Shown here: positions 24,313-35,504 of the stretch, piece after piece | Position numbering within the stretch: the stretch's first letter is position 1 | Layout: every line of letters begins with the position of its first letter | Assembly: GCF_021869535.1 (NCBI RefSeq) | Contig: NW_026262668.1 | Span: 66,184,058 to 66,248,057 of the forward strand | From: Mytilus californianus | Taxonomy: Eukaryota > Mollusca > Bivalvia > Mytilida > Mytilidae | Direction of reading: 5' to 3' | Length of the DNA: 64,000 bases | Translations under genes and position numbers: made by a program | Notes under the pieces: model-generated | Told to the model about the DNA's origin: nothing | Databases searched by the model: none | What the model saw: only the letters and a program-made list of their open reading frames with translations

Positions 24313-24549
24313 ATGAATAACAATTCTAATTTATACAATAAACGTGTTAACGTTATTGTCACTTCTCATGATGCAAAAGAAAAGTATAACCTTAACTTCA
24401 ACATGAGTGTAAATAAACAGATGATTATCGAAACTTTCAATAGTCAAAATAAATTGATATGTCAAATTAAAACAACACTAGACATGCAAACTTGGTCACA
24501 AAGTTTTATTAACGCCACAGTAAAAATTCATAGGTCAATCATTTTCTAG
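24313..24549 (+). CDS. Small ORF, unknown, probably chance
   Basis: A 78-residue frame starts at an ATG with A at -3, preceded by a pyrimidine run ('ctctttcgctctctctctc'). The protein is Asn/Lys/Ile-rich, with no signal peptide, membrane span or domain I recognise. The composition is what AT-rich DNA gives by chance. I list it only because the leader is pyrimidine-rich and the frame is clean. The rest of 23621-25886 shows no gene. Confidence 0.12.
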   Translation: MNNNSNLYNKRVNVIVTSHDAKEKYNLNFNMSVNKQMIIETFNSQNKLICQIKTTLDMQTWSQSFINATVKIHRSIIF

Positions 24550-25886
24550 AACTTAGCTGCATTATCTAAGTATTAAAGTGCAAAATCTGTGAGATAACTT
24601 ATGAGCACTGTTCTTTTACCAAATCAATCAATTGCAACAGATAAATAAATAATGATTGTTATTAGAAATAAAAGTCATCAGTTTGAATCAAGTCATGATA
24701 ATGAAACATTGATTGGTTAGTCTCAGTGTCAATGAATTGAGTATACAAAAGTCACTTTTAACATTAGAAATAAGGGTAAAAAAAGACCATCATGTGCATG
24801 AAAATAGTTGGAATAAATAAGACAACAACCACATGATACAAAAAAATCAAACCACATCCAGACAACAGTGAGTATCAACAGACATATATTTATTAAAACT
24901 TTAAACAAAATTTACTGCAATAATGTAATTTAAATTCAGTCATCGCTGGGGCCTCGTTCCGATAGTGTTTCATGTTTAAGCTTTACCCAACATGAGTGAC
25001 ATTTAATTATGTGACGTAATTTAGTCCCTTACAGAATTTCGTAGCGGCAAAATTGAAAAATCAAGGTTTAAAAAGATTTTTATGGTAACGTAGTATGGTA
25101 TGGTTTTAACGTGTTTCATGCTTCTAATGTTCATTAGCAGTAGTCTTAGGAAGGAAATTCTTTTTATCGTCATTTTTTATCATATTGCATCGAAATGTAT
25201 CGCCACGTGGTGAGCACATGCGTTCGAAAGAGCTGAATCCTAATTGTTCGCTTTTCATTATTATTTTATTTTAACAAATATAACTAATTAGATGCAATAT
25301 TGTCCTTAGTTTTGCAGATTAAAATAATGATTTTGTCCTTGTATTTTTACATTAAATTAGAATTCATGTAGTCTGTTTACATTTGTTTTTATATTACGTT
25401 TAGCTTTTAAAGAGCCGTTGTGTGATGGCGTAATACGCTGTAACAGATAAGTAACTGTTATGGTTTAAGTAACCGTAATAGCTCACGGGACTTCAATGTT
25501 TATATGATATGAGGCAGGCGTTATTTGATGAGCTACCGAATTATTATTAAATTTTCCTTAAAGGGTATATATCGGGAAATGTGTATCCAGATCTTCCATA
25601 GTAAATATTCAACAAAATATCCCCAACATAGATATGAACGTACCAAGGTGCGAAGGGACGTACCCTTTGGGGCGAACGGACCCACATTCGTTCATAAGTG
25701 CAAACCGGAAGTTCAACTTTCGATACAATATAAACAAAAATCTTGGAAATCATGGAGAAAGGAAGCAGTAGCCAAAATCGTCATATCTAAATGATAGCTT
25801 GCTTCTGGAGTTTAGCAAGCATATCTAGGTATCCTTATATAAGTTTTGCATGTACCTACACACTTGACACTGAACACTGAGGGTCG

Positions 25887-26291
25887 AGTTGGTCAACATG
25901 TATAATTACTACGATTTATATTCTACTCTAGCCTGGATTAGGTATATATGGTATGAATTGTGGAGATAAATCACAAATTAAGCCATAATTTCATCAACAG
26001 GCCACAGCTTATAGTATTGTTGTAATTACACTTACACTATGTCACTAGAGATTTAAGAATTATTAGAATATACGAACTTTTTTAATTATTTTTACTATGC
26101 ATAAATTTGTATATGTAATATTTTTTTTTATTATTATTTCTTTTAACACTCATTTGATTTTGTTACGCCAATGTTTATATAGAAACACTTTTAAAAATGT
26201 TGGTCTAGCATGGTGGAACTACTTTTGATATTTACTTATTGTTGAGTTCTATCACAATGTTGAGAAGATCAACAAGAAAGCAGAAAGTACA
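25887..26291 (+). repeat. 405-bp tandem duplication, copy 1 (5' region of YR retrotransposon)
   Basis: Starts 'agttggtcaacatgtataat' and ends just after 'gcagaaagtac'. It repeats at 26292-26705 with few substitutions and small indels. The last part of each unit contains the first codons of the Gag frame (ATGTTGAGAAG...), so the duplicated unit spans leader plus Gag start. Such terminal duplications fit the split-direct-repeat ends of Ngaro/DIRS-type elements, though I cannot find the matching 3' copy. Confidence 0.85.
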
Positions 26292-26705
26292 AGTTGGTCA
26301 ACATGTATAATTACTACGATTCCTATTCTACTCTAGCCTGGACTAGGTATATATGGTATGAATGGTGGAGATAAATCACAAATTAAGCCATAATGTCATC
26401 AACAGGCTACAGCTTGAATTATTGTTGTAATTAGTTTTACACTATGTCACTAGGGATTTAAGAATTATAAGAATATACAATTTTTTTTTTATTATTTTTA
26501 CTATGTATAAATTTGTATATGTAATATTTTCTTTTTTTGTTATTATTATTTCTTTTAACACTCATTTGATTTTGTTACGCCAATGTTTATATAGAAACAC
26601 TTTTAAAAATGTTGGTTTAGCATGGTGGAACTACTTTTGATATTTACTTATTGTTGAGTTGTATCACAATGTTGAGAAGGTCAATAATAAAGCAGAAAGT
26701 ACAAG
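26292..26705 (+). repeat. 405-bp tandem duplication, copy 2
   Basis: Second unit, about 413 bp, same order of blocks ('ctctagcctgga', 'gtcactaggg', 'ttgttacgccaatg', 'tagcatggtggaac'). It runs into the Gag-like coding region. Confidence 0.85.
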
Positions 26706-27710
26706 ACCTTGCTCGGCCAAGGACAACCACCAAAAAGGCTTCGATTGTGACAGTTGGACCAGAGACACAGACAACGATGGCACCTACAGTTTCTGCAGCT
26801 GGGTCACCAACCTAGACTGGTTCCATGCCTCATCACGCCACTCACTTAACTCCTTCAGGAGGTTACATCTCATTATCAGACGCCATAGATATGGCTGTAT
26901 TATTAGCACAAAACATGCCGTCAGATACAAACACGCAGAAATTAGTAGTACAAAATGGGCAGCTTGTCTTGTAGTCTGCTCCAAACCAGTCAAAAATATT
27001 TAGTATCGAGGTGTGGACAACAGCTTTTATTATATTTACTAGTATTTATTGTAATCTTCATCCTGAATGATTTCAGGAGTTGCTCAAATATATGAGTATT
27101 ATAAAGCTTTGGTGTCAAGCGTTGTAATAATTTAGGCTGGAAACAGTATGACGAGCAATTTCGTTTGCTTAAAGCCATTGACCCTACTGGTTCCTGGGCT
27201 ACAGTTGATTCCGAATTATGGTTGATATATATTAATGATAGTACGGAGAACAAAAAATATAGTACTGGTAGTACTTCAGTTAACATGAACAGTGGGTCTA
27301 ATTTGAAATTTTATGCTTTTAATTATGATGGTAGTTGTTTCAAACAAGCTTGTTTTTATAAGCATGTTTGCATTCGTTGTAATGCAGGTCATCCTATTAT
27401 AACCTGTCCTAATGGGCAGACATTTGCATTGCATAATCAAAGACCTTCGTATGCTAATTCAAGATTCAGGTCACCTAGACCTCAAAACAATTCTTATTTA
27501 GGCAACCTGGTTCAAACCCAAGACAGATATCTGCTAATGCATTTATGGGAAAAGGGGCATACCCCCATCAGAATTAAATGTTTAGAAGCATGTTTGGTAA
27601 GTTACTCAGACAAAGTGATTGCTGCTGAAATTCTTAATGGTTTTTTTACATGGATTCAGACTCCAGTATACAGGCCCTCGCATTCATTCTTTTTCAAAAT
27701 AATTAATTTC
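26669..27710 (+). pseudogene. Gag-like region of YR retrotransposon
   Basis: The frame opens MLRRSIIKQKVQDLARPRTT, with in-frame TAG stops at 26813-26815 and 26972-26974, and runs through FSIEVWTTAF. A frameshift near 27100 moves it to the frame containing LGWKQYDEQFRLLKAIDPTG and SWATVDSELWL. It ends in a Cys/His cluster, CFKQACFYKHVCIRCNAGHP followed by TC, resembling the small zinc-binding motif at the end of Gag in this element class. The Arg-rich downstream part (RFRSPRPQNN) would be nucleic-acid binding. Broken, not functional. Confidence 0.65.
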
Positions 27711-27711
27711 A

Positions 27712-28405
27712 GATGAACAAAATAGTGATGAAGTTTTACACAAGTTGCAAGACGAGGTAAATCGTGGCAGAATGTTAGGGCCTTTCAAAGTTATGCCTAT
27801 TTCAACCCTCCGTATAAATCCTATAGGTCTTGTGCCCAAATCAGATAGTAGTTGGAGACTAATAACAAATTTATCGTTCCCACCAGCTGAAAGTGTTAAT
27901 TCATACATTGATCAGGTACATTGCAAAGTGAATTACACTTCTTTAGACACTGGCTAGAATTGATGTTAACTCGACTTTTCGTAATTTAATAGTAAATCCT
28001 GCTGACTTTGAATTTGTTTCTAATTGAATCTAATGGTCACTTTTACATAGACAAATCTCTTCCTTTTGGTTGTTTAATCTCGTGTAGTTTATTTGAAAAT
28101 TTTGCGACTTTTCTTCAGTGGCTGGTCAAAGAGCGGAGAAGGTTGCATTTAGTTACCATTACTTAGATGACTTTATTTTTGTTGGTGCCAACTCACTTGG
28201 CCATTGTAGTTTTTTAATGGAAGCGTTCAGCAATGTTTGCAATGAATTGGGGGGTGGGGGTTCCTATTGCGGAAAAAAAACAATTGGACCTGCTATAATC
28301 ATTCCCTTTTTGGGTTTTGTCATTGATACAGTTCATATGATGGTTATTATTCCTCAGGAGAAATTGGACAAACTGCGCTCAGAGCCTGAGACCTTTATTA
28401 CATAG
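27712..28405 (+). pseudogene. Reverse transcriptase of YR retrotransposon
   Basis: The first frame has LHKLQDEVNRGRMLGPF, RINPIGLVPKSDSSWRLITN and LSFPPAESVNSYID, the fingers region typical of DIRS/Ngaro RT. It stops after SLDTG, and a short deletion seems to have joined this to RIDVNSTFRNLI, which holds the first catalytic Asp. A second frame gives FYIDKSLPFGCLISCSLFEN and FLQWLVKERRR. A third has the catalytic box HYLDDFIFVG (YLDD intact), then FLGFVIDT. At least two frameshifts and several stops. Its job would be cDNA synthesis from the element RNA. Confidence 0.8.
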
Positions 28406-28415
28406 GACAAAGATA

Positions 28416-29125
28416 ATGATGAGAGAGCTGGAATCCGTCACAGGCTTAGTGTCGATTTGTTCAAGAGAAATTCCTTCTTCCCGGGCTTTTATACGTAGAT
28501 TTTATGATCTCATTGCAACAGTTAAGTTTAAAAAGCATCACTATCAGGTTAGAATAAATAAAGAGGTTAAAGCTGACGCTTTACTTCCATTACAGCTTTT
28601 AGACACTTTCTATGGTCAATGTTTTTCCCTGAAAGAGTTTGAATATCGAATGATAGTCTGCAGCTGTTCACCGATAGTTCTGGAAATCAAAATTAAGGCA
28701 GGCCGTGGGGCTTTCTTTGATGGTAAGTGGCCTCAGTTAAAGTGGCCTCAAATTTGGTGTACTTCACCCATATTGAGAAATTTGGCTTTGCTTGAGTTGA
28801 TTCCAGTTATTCTTGCTTTGTATTTAAGGGCAGATTTATTACGTAATAAGAAAATTCGCTTCAACATAGACAACCTTGCTCAAGTGAGTATAGTTAACAA
28901 GAGAACTTCTAAGGATATGCAAATAATGAAACTTATTCGTCCTCCTGGTGTTATTAACCATGATTAACAACATTCAGTGTATTGCTGTGCATATTGATAG
29001 TCCTGAAAATAAAATAGCTGATGCCATTTCTCGTTTTCAAATGGATCGTTTCAGATGTTTGGCCCTAACAGCAGTTATTTACCCTGCTCCGATTCCACTA
29101 GAATTTATGACCTTTAGTAACCAGT
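28416..29125 (+). pseudogene. RNase H and connector of YR retrotransposon
   Basis: The 183-codon frame begins MMRELESVTGLVSICSR and SSRAFIRRFYDLI (the post-RT connector). It continues to an RNase H-like stretch with GRGAFFDGKWPQ, LALLELIPVILAL, FNIDNLAQVSIVNKRTSKD and MKLIRP. After a frame change near 28965 it gives HIDSPENKIADAISRFQMDR; the 'ADAISR' motif is the usual end of RNase H in these elements. The first RNase H Asp (expected in a TDAS-type motif) is not evident in the translated frame. Confidence 0.7.
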
Positions 29126-29134
29126 TTGATTGAC

Positions 29135-29990
29135 AGTTCCGTAGCACCCAGTACATTACAGATATACCAGAGAGGACAGTCTTTTTATTTATGAGTTCAG
29201 ATCTCTTTATGGTTTAATGAATACATGTCCTATTCCTATATGTGAATTGTTCAGTTTTATTGATTACTTGTTCAAGAAAAAATTATCCCACTCAACCATA
29301 AATTGTTACGTTTCTGGGATGGGATTTTTTAGTAAAGTTAACAATTATGAGGATGTGTCCCTAAAATTTGTGGTTCGGAAGATTTTAGAAGGTATTAAAC
29401 GCCCAAGGCCTGAAAAAAACGATTTACGTTTACCAATAACCAGAGCCATGCTGAAATCTATCATTTTTTCGTTATCTTGTGTTTGTAAAACTCAGTATGA
29501 ATTAAGTTTGTTTAAAGCTGCCTTTTCATTTGCTTTTCATGAATTATTTAGGGTCGGAGAATTGGTTGTTACCAAAGGTTTACAGAGCCATACATTGCAG
29601 ATATCAGACATACAGATTTTAAGTGGTTTGATTCAGGTGTGCATTCCTTTGTTCTAAACAGACCAGTTGGACAAAGGTTCGAATATTTGGATTCATTCTC
29701 AGTTAGATAAATTGTTCAGCGAGTTTATTAAGTTGAGACCCCCAGTTTTGGGTCCTCTCTTTTGTCATTTTGACGGTAGTCCTTTATCTAGGTATTAGTT
29801 TCTGTCTTTATTAAAAAGGCTATCAATTTGTCTGGTATTGATCAAACCAGATATAGTGCACATTCTTCTAGTATTGGGACAGCAACCACCTTGTCAACTG
29901 AAGGGGTATCTGATTGTGAAATAATGAGGTTAGGTCGTTGGAGTTCCAATGCTTACAAGGGTTACATAAGAATTTTGTTTCAATTAATTA
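29135..29990 (+). pseudogene. Tyrosine recombinase of YR retrotransposon
   Basis: An N-terminal SAM-like part (SVAPSTLQIYQRGQ, then FSFIDYLFKKKLSHSTINCY) is followed by AFHELFRVGEL, which carries the first catalytic Arg. The 146-codon frame ends at 29657. After frameshifts the C-terminal catalytic part reads AHSSSIGTATTL, VSDCEIMRLGRWSSNAYKGY. The expected H-x-x-R is H-S-S-S (Arg lost to Ser), but the second His/Trp block (GRWSS) and the Tyr (AYKGY) are recognisable. The enzyme would join circular cDNA to the genome by recombination, without the cut ends made by DDE integrases. Several lesions make this copy inactive. Confidence 0.8.
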
Positions 29991-30057
29991 TGCTTTAAAT
30001 TGTTGATTGTATTTGAATTATATATGTAACATAATACATTCATGTAGCTAATTGTAG

Positions 30058-30470
30058 GAGATCCTGTAAATGTTTGGATAGTTGGATCCTCTATAGTAAA
30101 GCACGCTTTTGTAGCAGCTCGAGCTCGTCCAGTTGGGGTTAATTTAGGTCTAGGACGATTGAATGCGTCTTTTTGGCGGCAGGGTAAGGGTGGCATGATT
30201 GTGAAGCATGTAAAAAAGTCAACTCAGAACAATGAAAACATAAGAGGATTCACCACATTTCTTAATATTACACGTAGCGGGTAATGACATAGGTAGTTCT
30301 AGAGTGGTTTTTTTGCGTAATGAGATGAAGAACGTGGTCGGATGGATCATTCAAGAGTTCCCCAACTCTAGGTTAGTATGGTCTCAAGTTTTGACCAGGT
30401 AGAAATGGCGTCATTCAGATTTTTTATGGGGGTTGACAGAGTCTCTGTTTTCCTCTGTCAATGTGGCAGA
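30058..30470 (+). pseudogene. SGNH-hydrolase-like domain of YR retrotransposon
   Basis: The frame from about 30058 reads DPVNVWIVGSSIVKHAFVAA, then RPVGVNLGLGRLNASFW. After a frameshift it continues LILHVAGNDIGSSRVVFLRN, then IIQEFPNSRLVWSQVLTR, a stop, and KWRHSD. GSS at the first block and AGND at the third fit an SGNH/GDSL-type fold (canonical GDS and GxND). A hydrolase of this kind is known in some Ngaro-like elements; its role in transposition is unknown to me. Broken by at least one frameshift and one stop. Confidence 0.65.
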
Positions 30471-30703
30471 ATTCGGTCCATATAATCTTAATTTTAACTA
30501 TGACATTTTAAGTTTTTGGATATTTACACCTGTGTATCCCATGGTGCATTCTAAATTTAAAGCACCCGTGTATCCGACGGTGAATCTTTACATTTTCATA
30601 TATCTAGAATCTATCTGAAAGGTTGCCATATTATATTTAGGTAACCAACCATTCATCTATCTACATATACATCTATCTATATATACAAACAAGTCTTAAT
30701 TGA

Positions 30704-30734
<31 letters not shown>
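30704..30734 (+). repeat. (AT)n microsatellite
   Basis: A run of alternating TA of about 25-30 bp just past the 3' end of the Ngaro-like element. Confidence 0.9.
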
Positions 30735-30737
<3 letters not shown>

Positions 30738-32952
30738 AATCTATATTATGAATAAAAGCTGTGGCCAGATATTGCCAATCCATATATGTATTTTGTTTAA
30801 ATGGCACCATCTGAGATAACGCATGATCTTTGTTCGTTTTTACACTGACTAATAATTTTACTGAAGTGCCATTAAAAAACACACTTAATGTTTCATCACG
30901 CACAATTATTTTTTTAGTTTTATTAAGAAATGCTTATGCTAATTGGCAAATGGAACTAAAACCTTGCAAAAATAGAGGGATAAGATAGCATGGGCACATT
31001 CAAAACTAATAACTCGACGAGAAATTGACTACGCCATGCGACTAAAATTTTACAAAACCCACCAAAGAAAACTAAAGACATTGCAAATACATGTACAGTT
31101 TCTTTCTTTAAACATAATATAGTTGTTTATTATCGACGCTTTTTGTCCCGATTGGACGAAGTCGAATTATCGAGGCTTATGCGTGCGGTGGTGGTGGTGC
31201 CGGCGTCGTCATCAATGTATAAGTTTGTAATTTAGATATTTTAAGGGAAACCACTAGTGGTAGGTCAATGATATATGGTAAGCAGTTGTATTGGCATTGG
31301 CAAATCTCATTTCCATTAATATTAGTCCCCGCCCCCTCCGTTATAATTTCAAGATGACGTGAATATCGTCAGACATTAAGATAAATCTTTGCAATGTGAT
31401 ACAAAATACATTTGATGGGGCTAAAGTTGCTAAACATTCGTGGTTTTCAAATTTTGGGTTTAGCGTCTCTAACGAAGTTAAATCTAGTAACTCGCTTCGG
31501 ATGCATTAAATTCATAAAGTGTTATTTTCGAATTTACGCCAGTTGCTTTTCAATTTGATAGTTAAAGTCTCAAATGCAAGGTAAATGTTCGAATATTTTA
31601 CCATATTAAAACATTATTTATCAACATTTAGTGTATCTATGATCTGCCAACTAAAGAGTAAAGGGACGATTTTTAATGAAGATTAACAGTAAATGAACAA
31701 CAAAACATTTCGTAATAGTAAGATATGTCAATAATTCAAATGTATTTTTTTTTTAAACTGAATTGAAGTAACGTACTTAAAAACAAACTTATGATGGAAT
31801 AATTTAGAAATCTCAAATTGCACTAATATCATCAAATAAAATAGTTCTTTAAAAGCGCTGTTTTAAAGTAACAATTTCCTTTCCATTAGTGTTCTATAAT
31901 AGTTTAATTCATGAAAGATGTATATGTTGATAAAATTCACTTCAATTCAGTTAAAAGCTTTTATAGATATTGTATCTTTATGGCACTAAAATTGCCAGTT
32001 GTATTTTAATCTGATTAACACGGAATAGCCACTTACTACTGGGAATTCCCTTTTGCATTTAATTCAAACTGAAGACGTTTTGAATGAATTTGAAATGACA
32101 TTAGTAATTGTTTTTTCAATATAAGTTTTCATTTTTTTATGTTAACTTCGTTATTTTGTACCATGAATTCACATTATAATAATGGATGTTAGAAAATCAC
32201 ACAACTGGGAATCTTTAAGATACGTTTATACCATCCTAGACATGTCTGAAAACTTGTATTTTTTAGTTTGTAGATAAGTACAAACTTCCCAGATAGCAAC
32301 ATATTTATGTCTATCAAACAGGAGTAGGAATAGATATTAACTCGATTTGTGGCTGAATTTATATTACATATCTATGAATTCAGATTTTTTTGCAATCGGC
32401 AAGTGTTTCGGAAATAACCGTCATCGAGAATGGTCTAGACTATAAGTTTAGGAAGCAAGATACGACATAAATGCTTGTGAGAATTGAAGGGTTAAAAATC
32501 GCTTTCAAATGATATTGTGAACTTAAAATTGAATATTGCAAAGAAGATAAAAATAAATGAGCTACTATCTTGAATTGAGTTATATCCCTTTGTCCATAAT
32601 TATAGGAAGAACAAATTAGATTCATACTCATGCACTACTTCTGCAACATGCGTGATTTTTTATAAAACGGTTTTCGTAATGAATATTTTGGAAAACACAT
32701 TCAAATTAATTTTCAAATTACGTTTGAAAGTTTATGTTATTAACAAATTGCTTGACATGTAAAACTATAAGATTATTAAAATTATCAACAAACTGCACTA
32801 TGTTCTGTGTACTATAAAACACCAGTAGAGAAGATGACTGAGAACTAGCTATCAAACCGGCGAACTCCGAAACAATGGTAATATCGTCTCTGCTACGTTC
32901 CGCTGAGTTTAACAAAGCAACATCACCGCTGTTTCGGAGTGTGATCCAGCCG

Positions 32953-32954
<2 letters not shown>
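30735..32954. other. AT-rich interval with one family B fragment
   Basis: Only 31005-31090 ('aaattgactacgccatgcga', 'gaaaactaaagacattgc') looks familiar, as a diverged minus-strand family B piece. A GC-richer patch at about 31140-31210 ('gcgtgcggtggtggtggtgc') stands out in base composition but has no frame or match I can name. No genes. Confidence 0.4.

Positions 32955-32985
<31 letters not shown>
32955..32985 (-). repeat. Poly(T) tract, 31 bp
   Basis: Uninterrupted run of 31 T. Read on the minus strand it is a poly(A) run, but no AATAAA lies within the 40 bases preceding it. Confidence 0.95.
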
Positions 32986-32988
<3 letters not shown>

Positions 32989-33394
32989 CATATTGTGCAA
33001 TATCTACCTCAAAGACAAAGAATATGAATATAAATTAATTTGGTTGGCGGTCAAGGCACATATTTGTGTTGTTACAATGCGTGTTCATGTCTCCTCTGTT
33101 CATAGTAATAAATGTCAATATATCCGAAAGATCGATTAACCTTTCTGAACAATACCGTAAAGACTAACAATTGAATAAAAATGTAATAAATTAAATACAT
33201 TTCATTAAAATTATGAAAATGTGACCATTTGAACATACATAATATATTGAATTTGTATTAACTACCTTTTATCATTATTTTAATGTTGACAGTCAATAAA
33301 GCATTCTCTTACAAAAAAATCCTCGTCTACACACATTTCACACAAAGCAAAGGGACATCTCCTTTTTAATGTTTGTTATTTCATCTCGGTAATT

Positions 33395-33395
<1 letters not shown>

Positions 33396-33427
<32 letters not shown>
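33396..33427 (-). repeat. Poly(T) tract, 32 bp, with AATAAA on minus strand
   Basis: Uninterrupted run of 32 T. On the minus strand it is a poly(A) run preceded about 15-20 bases upstream by AATAAA (within 33437-33450). That is the layout of a reverse-transcribed mRNA 3' end, so sequence from 33428 upward may be a retrocopied 3' UTR on the minus strand. I recognise no coding sequence in it. Confidence 0.85.
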
Positions 33428-33428
<1 letters not shown>

Positions 33429-33814
33429 TGGTACTCCTTCTTTATTATTAACAGTAAAGCTGTAAACAAGTAGTTACTGATTTGGCTATAGGTTGCATTT
33501 TAAGACATTGATTGATTAATAAACCAACATGACAAATCATTGAAAAATGTCCTCTGAATATTCAAAAAGTCAATACAAGATCCCTAACTATAAGAAAAAT
33601 CTCGTACCACAGTTCCACAAAGAATAATGAATTCAAAACTTCTCGTAAGAGGATGAATTTGGCGATTGTGTTGTCGTTCCTCACGGGGATACGCCATTTT
33701 ATTATAAAACCTGCATATATATTTTATTATCAAAATCAATAAGTTATGTCATTTTAAAAAAATACAAACTTATAAGTTTTATGTTTATGTTGAATTTTAT
33801 CAAGAATTGTTTTT

Positions 33815-33905
33815 CCATACCTCGTTTTCGTTTTTTGTCAGCGTTGTCAGTTTTTCTTCGATTTTGAATGTCCCCTTAGTATTTTCCGCCTTTTTTAATT
33901 CTGTA
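33815..33905 (+). repeat. Family B fragment
   Basis: 'cgttttttgtcagcgttgtc' followed by 'agtttttcttcgatttt' and 'cccttagtattttccgcc' matches the 63090-63180 copy in the same orientation. It ends about 10 bp before the inverted-repeat element at 33915. Confidence 0.55.
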
Positions 33906-33954
33906 ATGCTCTCTTATGGCAAGCCGTTTTTATATTAATTCAATTTCAAAATAT

Positions 33955-34440
33955 CTTAGAAAGTAAATATAAGATATCTTGTATTCTATATGAGATATCT
34001 TATTTAATTTGAAGTTAATAAGATATCTTATATATTTTAAAAGATATCTTATTAACCTGTAAACCTTATAAGATATCTTATTAACTTATAAATATATCTT
34101 TTAAACTAAATAAGTTATCTTGTATAGTTTATAAGATATCTTATATCGTTTTAAAGATATATTTTTAACAAATATGTTATAAAATATCTTTAAAAGTATA
34201 TAAGATATCTTATTTACTTTATAAGATATCTTATAAGCAATACAAGATATCTTACATAATTGATTTATAAGATATCTTATTTGGTTTACAAGATATCTTA
34301 TTTAATATATAAGATATCTTATTTAGTTATAAAGATATCTTATTTAGTTATAAAGATATCTTATTTAGTTATAAAGATATCTTATTTATTTATAAAGATA
34401 TCTCTATTAATTTAAAAAGATATCTTATTTAATATATAAA
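33955..34440. repeat. GATATC palindrome array, left arm
   Basis: More than twenty copies of AAGATATCTTA or close variants, spaced by 6-12 bases of A/T. Each unit is its own reverse complement, so the whole arm can fold in many registers or pair with the right arm. Confidence 0.9.
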
Positions 34441-34483
34441 TTCAAATAGATAATATATCTAATAATAATGAAACTTTACTAAA

Positions 34484-35390
34484 ATGGGGAAAGTGTCAAA
34501 GAGACAACAACCAGATCAAAGAGCAGAAAATAGCCCAAGGTTTGACCTTAATTGAAACTAATGTTGCAAGCATTTTAAACTATGGTTGTGAAATTTGGGG
34601 GTATCATAAGGCCCAAATATTGAAAGGGTTTATATGAATTTTTTGAAATGTATTCTGAAAGTATAAAAAATAGTCCTGTTAATAATATGGTATATTATAA
34701 ACTGGGTAGAATTGCTGTTTGTAGAAAGAGAGTATAGAATGGTAAAATATTGGATAAAATTATTATGTACTGATAATTGCATATTAATAAATTATTATGA
34801 TGAAATGTTTAGTAGCTCTAATAAAAAAACAAATAATAAGAAGAACTCGTGTTTTTAAATTAAAGATATTTTCGTTAAATATGGCTTCAACTTTGTATGG
34901 TTAAGTCAAAAAGATAGATATTGTAGATTTCTTTCTGAGACAATTAAAGGAGAGATTGGTTGATACATTTATATGTGAAGCAAATGCTTACTTTGAAGTC
35001 TGATATATATGTCAATTATATAAATATATTTTTTTGTGCATATACTTTACATATTTACTTAGACAAGCAAGTGAATTATATCTATAAACCTTATATTTGT
35101 AAATACCGTATTTGTGCACATAATTTGTATATAGAGACAGGACGATATTATGATATTGACAGGAAAGATAGATTATGTACTTATTGTAATACAAGTTCCA
35201 TTGAAGACGAATTTCATTTTGTATTGGAATGTAATAAATATGTGGAAATTAGGGAAAAATATACCAAACAATATTATCGAAGACACCCCCTCTACTAAAA
35301 AATTGATAAATTGTTATCTGTACAAAATATTGAAAAAACTAAACAATCCTAAATACCTAAAATTAGCTGATAAACTACGCTGCTAGTTTT
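34484..35390 (+). pseudogene. LINE ORF2 C-terminal fragment
   Basis: After a leader 'ggggaaagtgtcaaagagac' that I recall as common in mussel DNA, translation gives LIETNVASILNYGCEIWGYH, then frame-shifted pieces such as MVKYWIKLL and FVKYGFNFVWLSQKDRY. It ends in a long open frame (34960-35298) with RICAHNLYIETGRYYDIDR and the zinc motif CTYCNTSSIEDEFHFVLEC (C-x2-C...H-x4-C). That knuckle is typical of the C-terminus of non-LTR retrotransposon ORF2. The RT and endonuclease domains are missing, as in a 5'-truncated insertion. It lies between two stretches of GATATC array, so it inserted into the array. Confidence 0.75.
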
Positions 35391-35504
35391 GAACATTTCT
35401 TTGTAAGTCATACTCTGAGATTGCATGTCTGATATAGTGCATATATAATTAATTTGTCAAAGATAATATATATCCTACATTTGTATAAGCTTTGCTTGCT
35501 TTTG

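Larger units (their letters stand above)
25887..30620 (+). mobile_element. Ngaro/DIRS-type tyrosine-recombinase retrotransposon, inactivated
   Basis: In order: duplicated leader, Gag-like region (26669-27710), RT (27712-28405), RNase H and linker (28416-29125), tyrosine recombinase (29135-29990), SGNH-hydrolase-like region (30058-30470) and an AT-rich 3' tail. RT plus tyrosine recombinase instead of a DDE integrase defines the DIRS order. A hydrolase domain, and no methyltransferase seen, points to the Ngaro side. All domains carry frameshifts or stops, so this is a fossil, but the domain order is complete. The 3' tail has a 19-bp motif ('cacctgtgtatcccatggtg') nearly repeated 37 bp later (30527-30583), possibly part of the terminal repeat system. 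Exact ends are uncertain. Confidence 0.8.
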
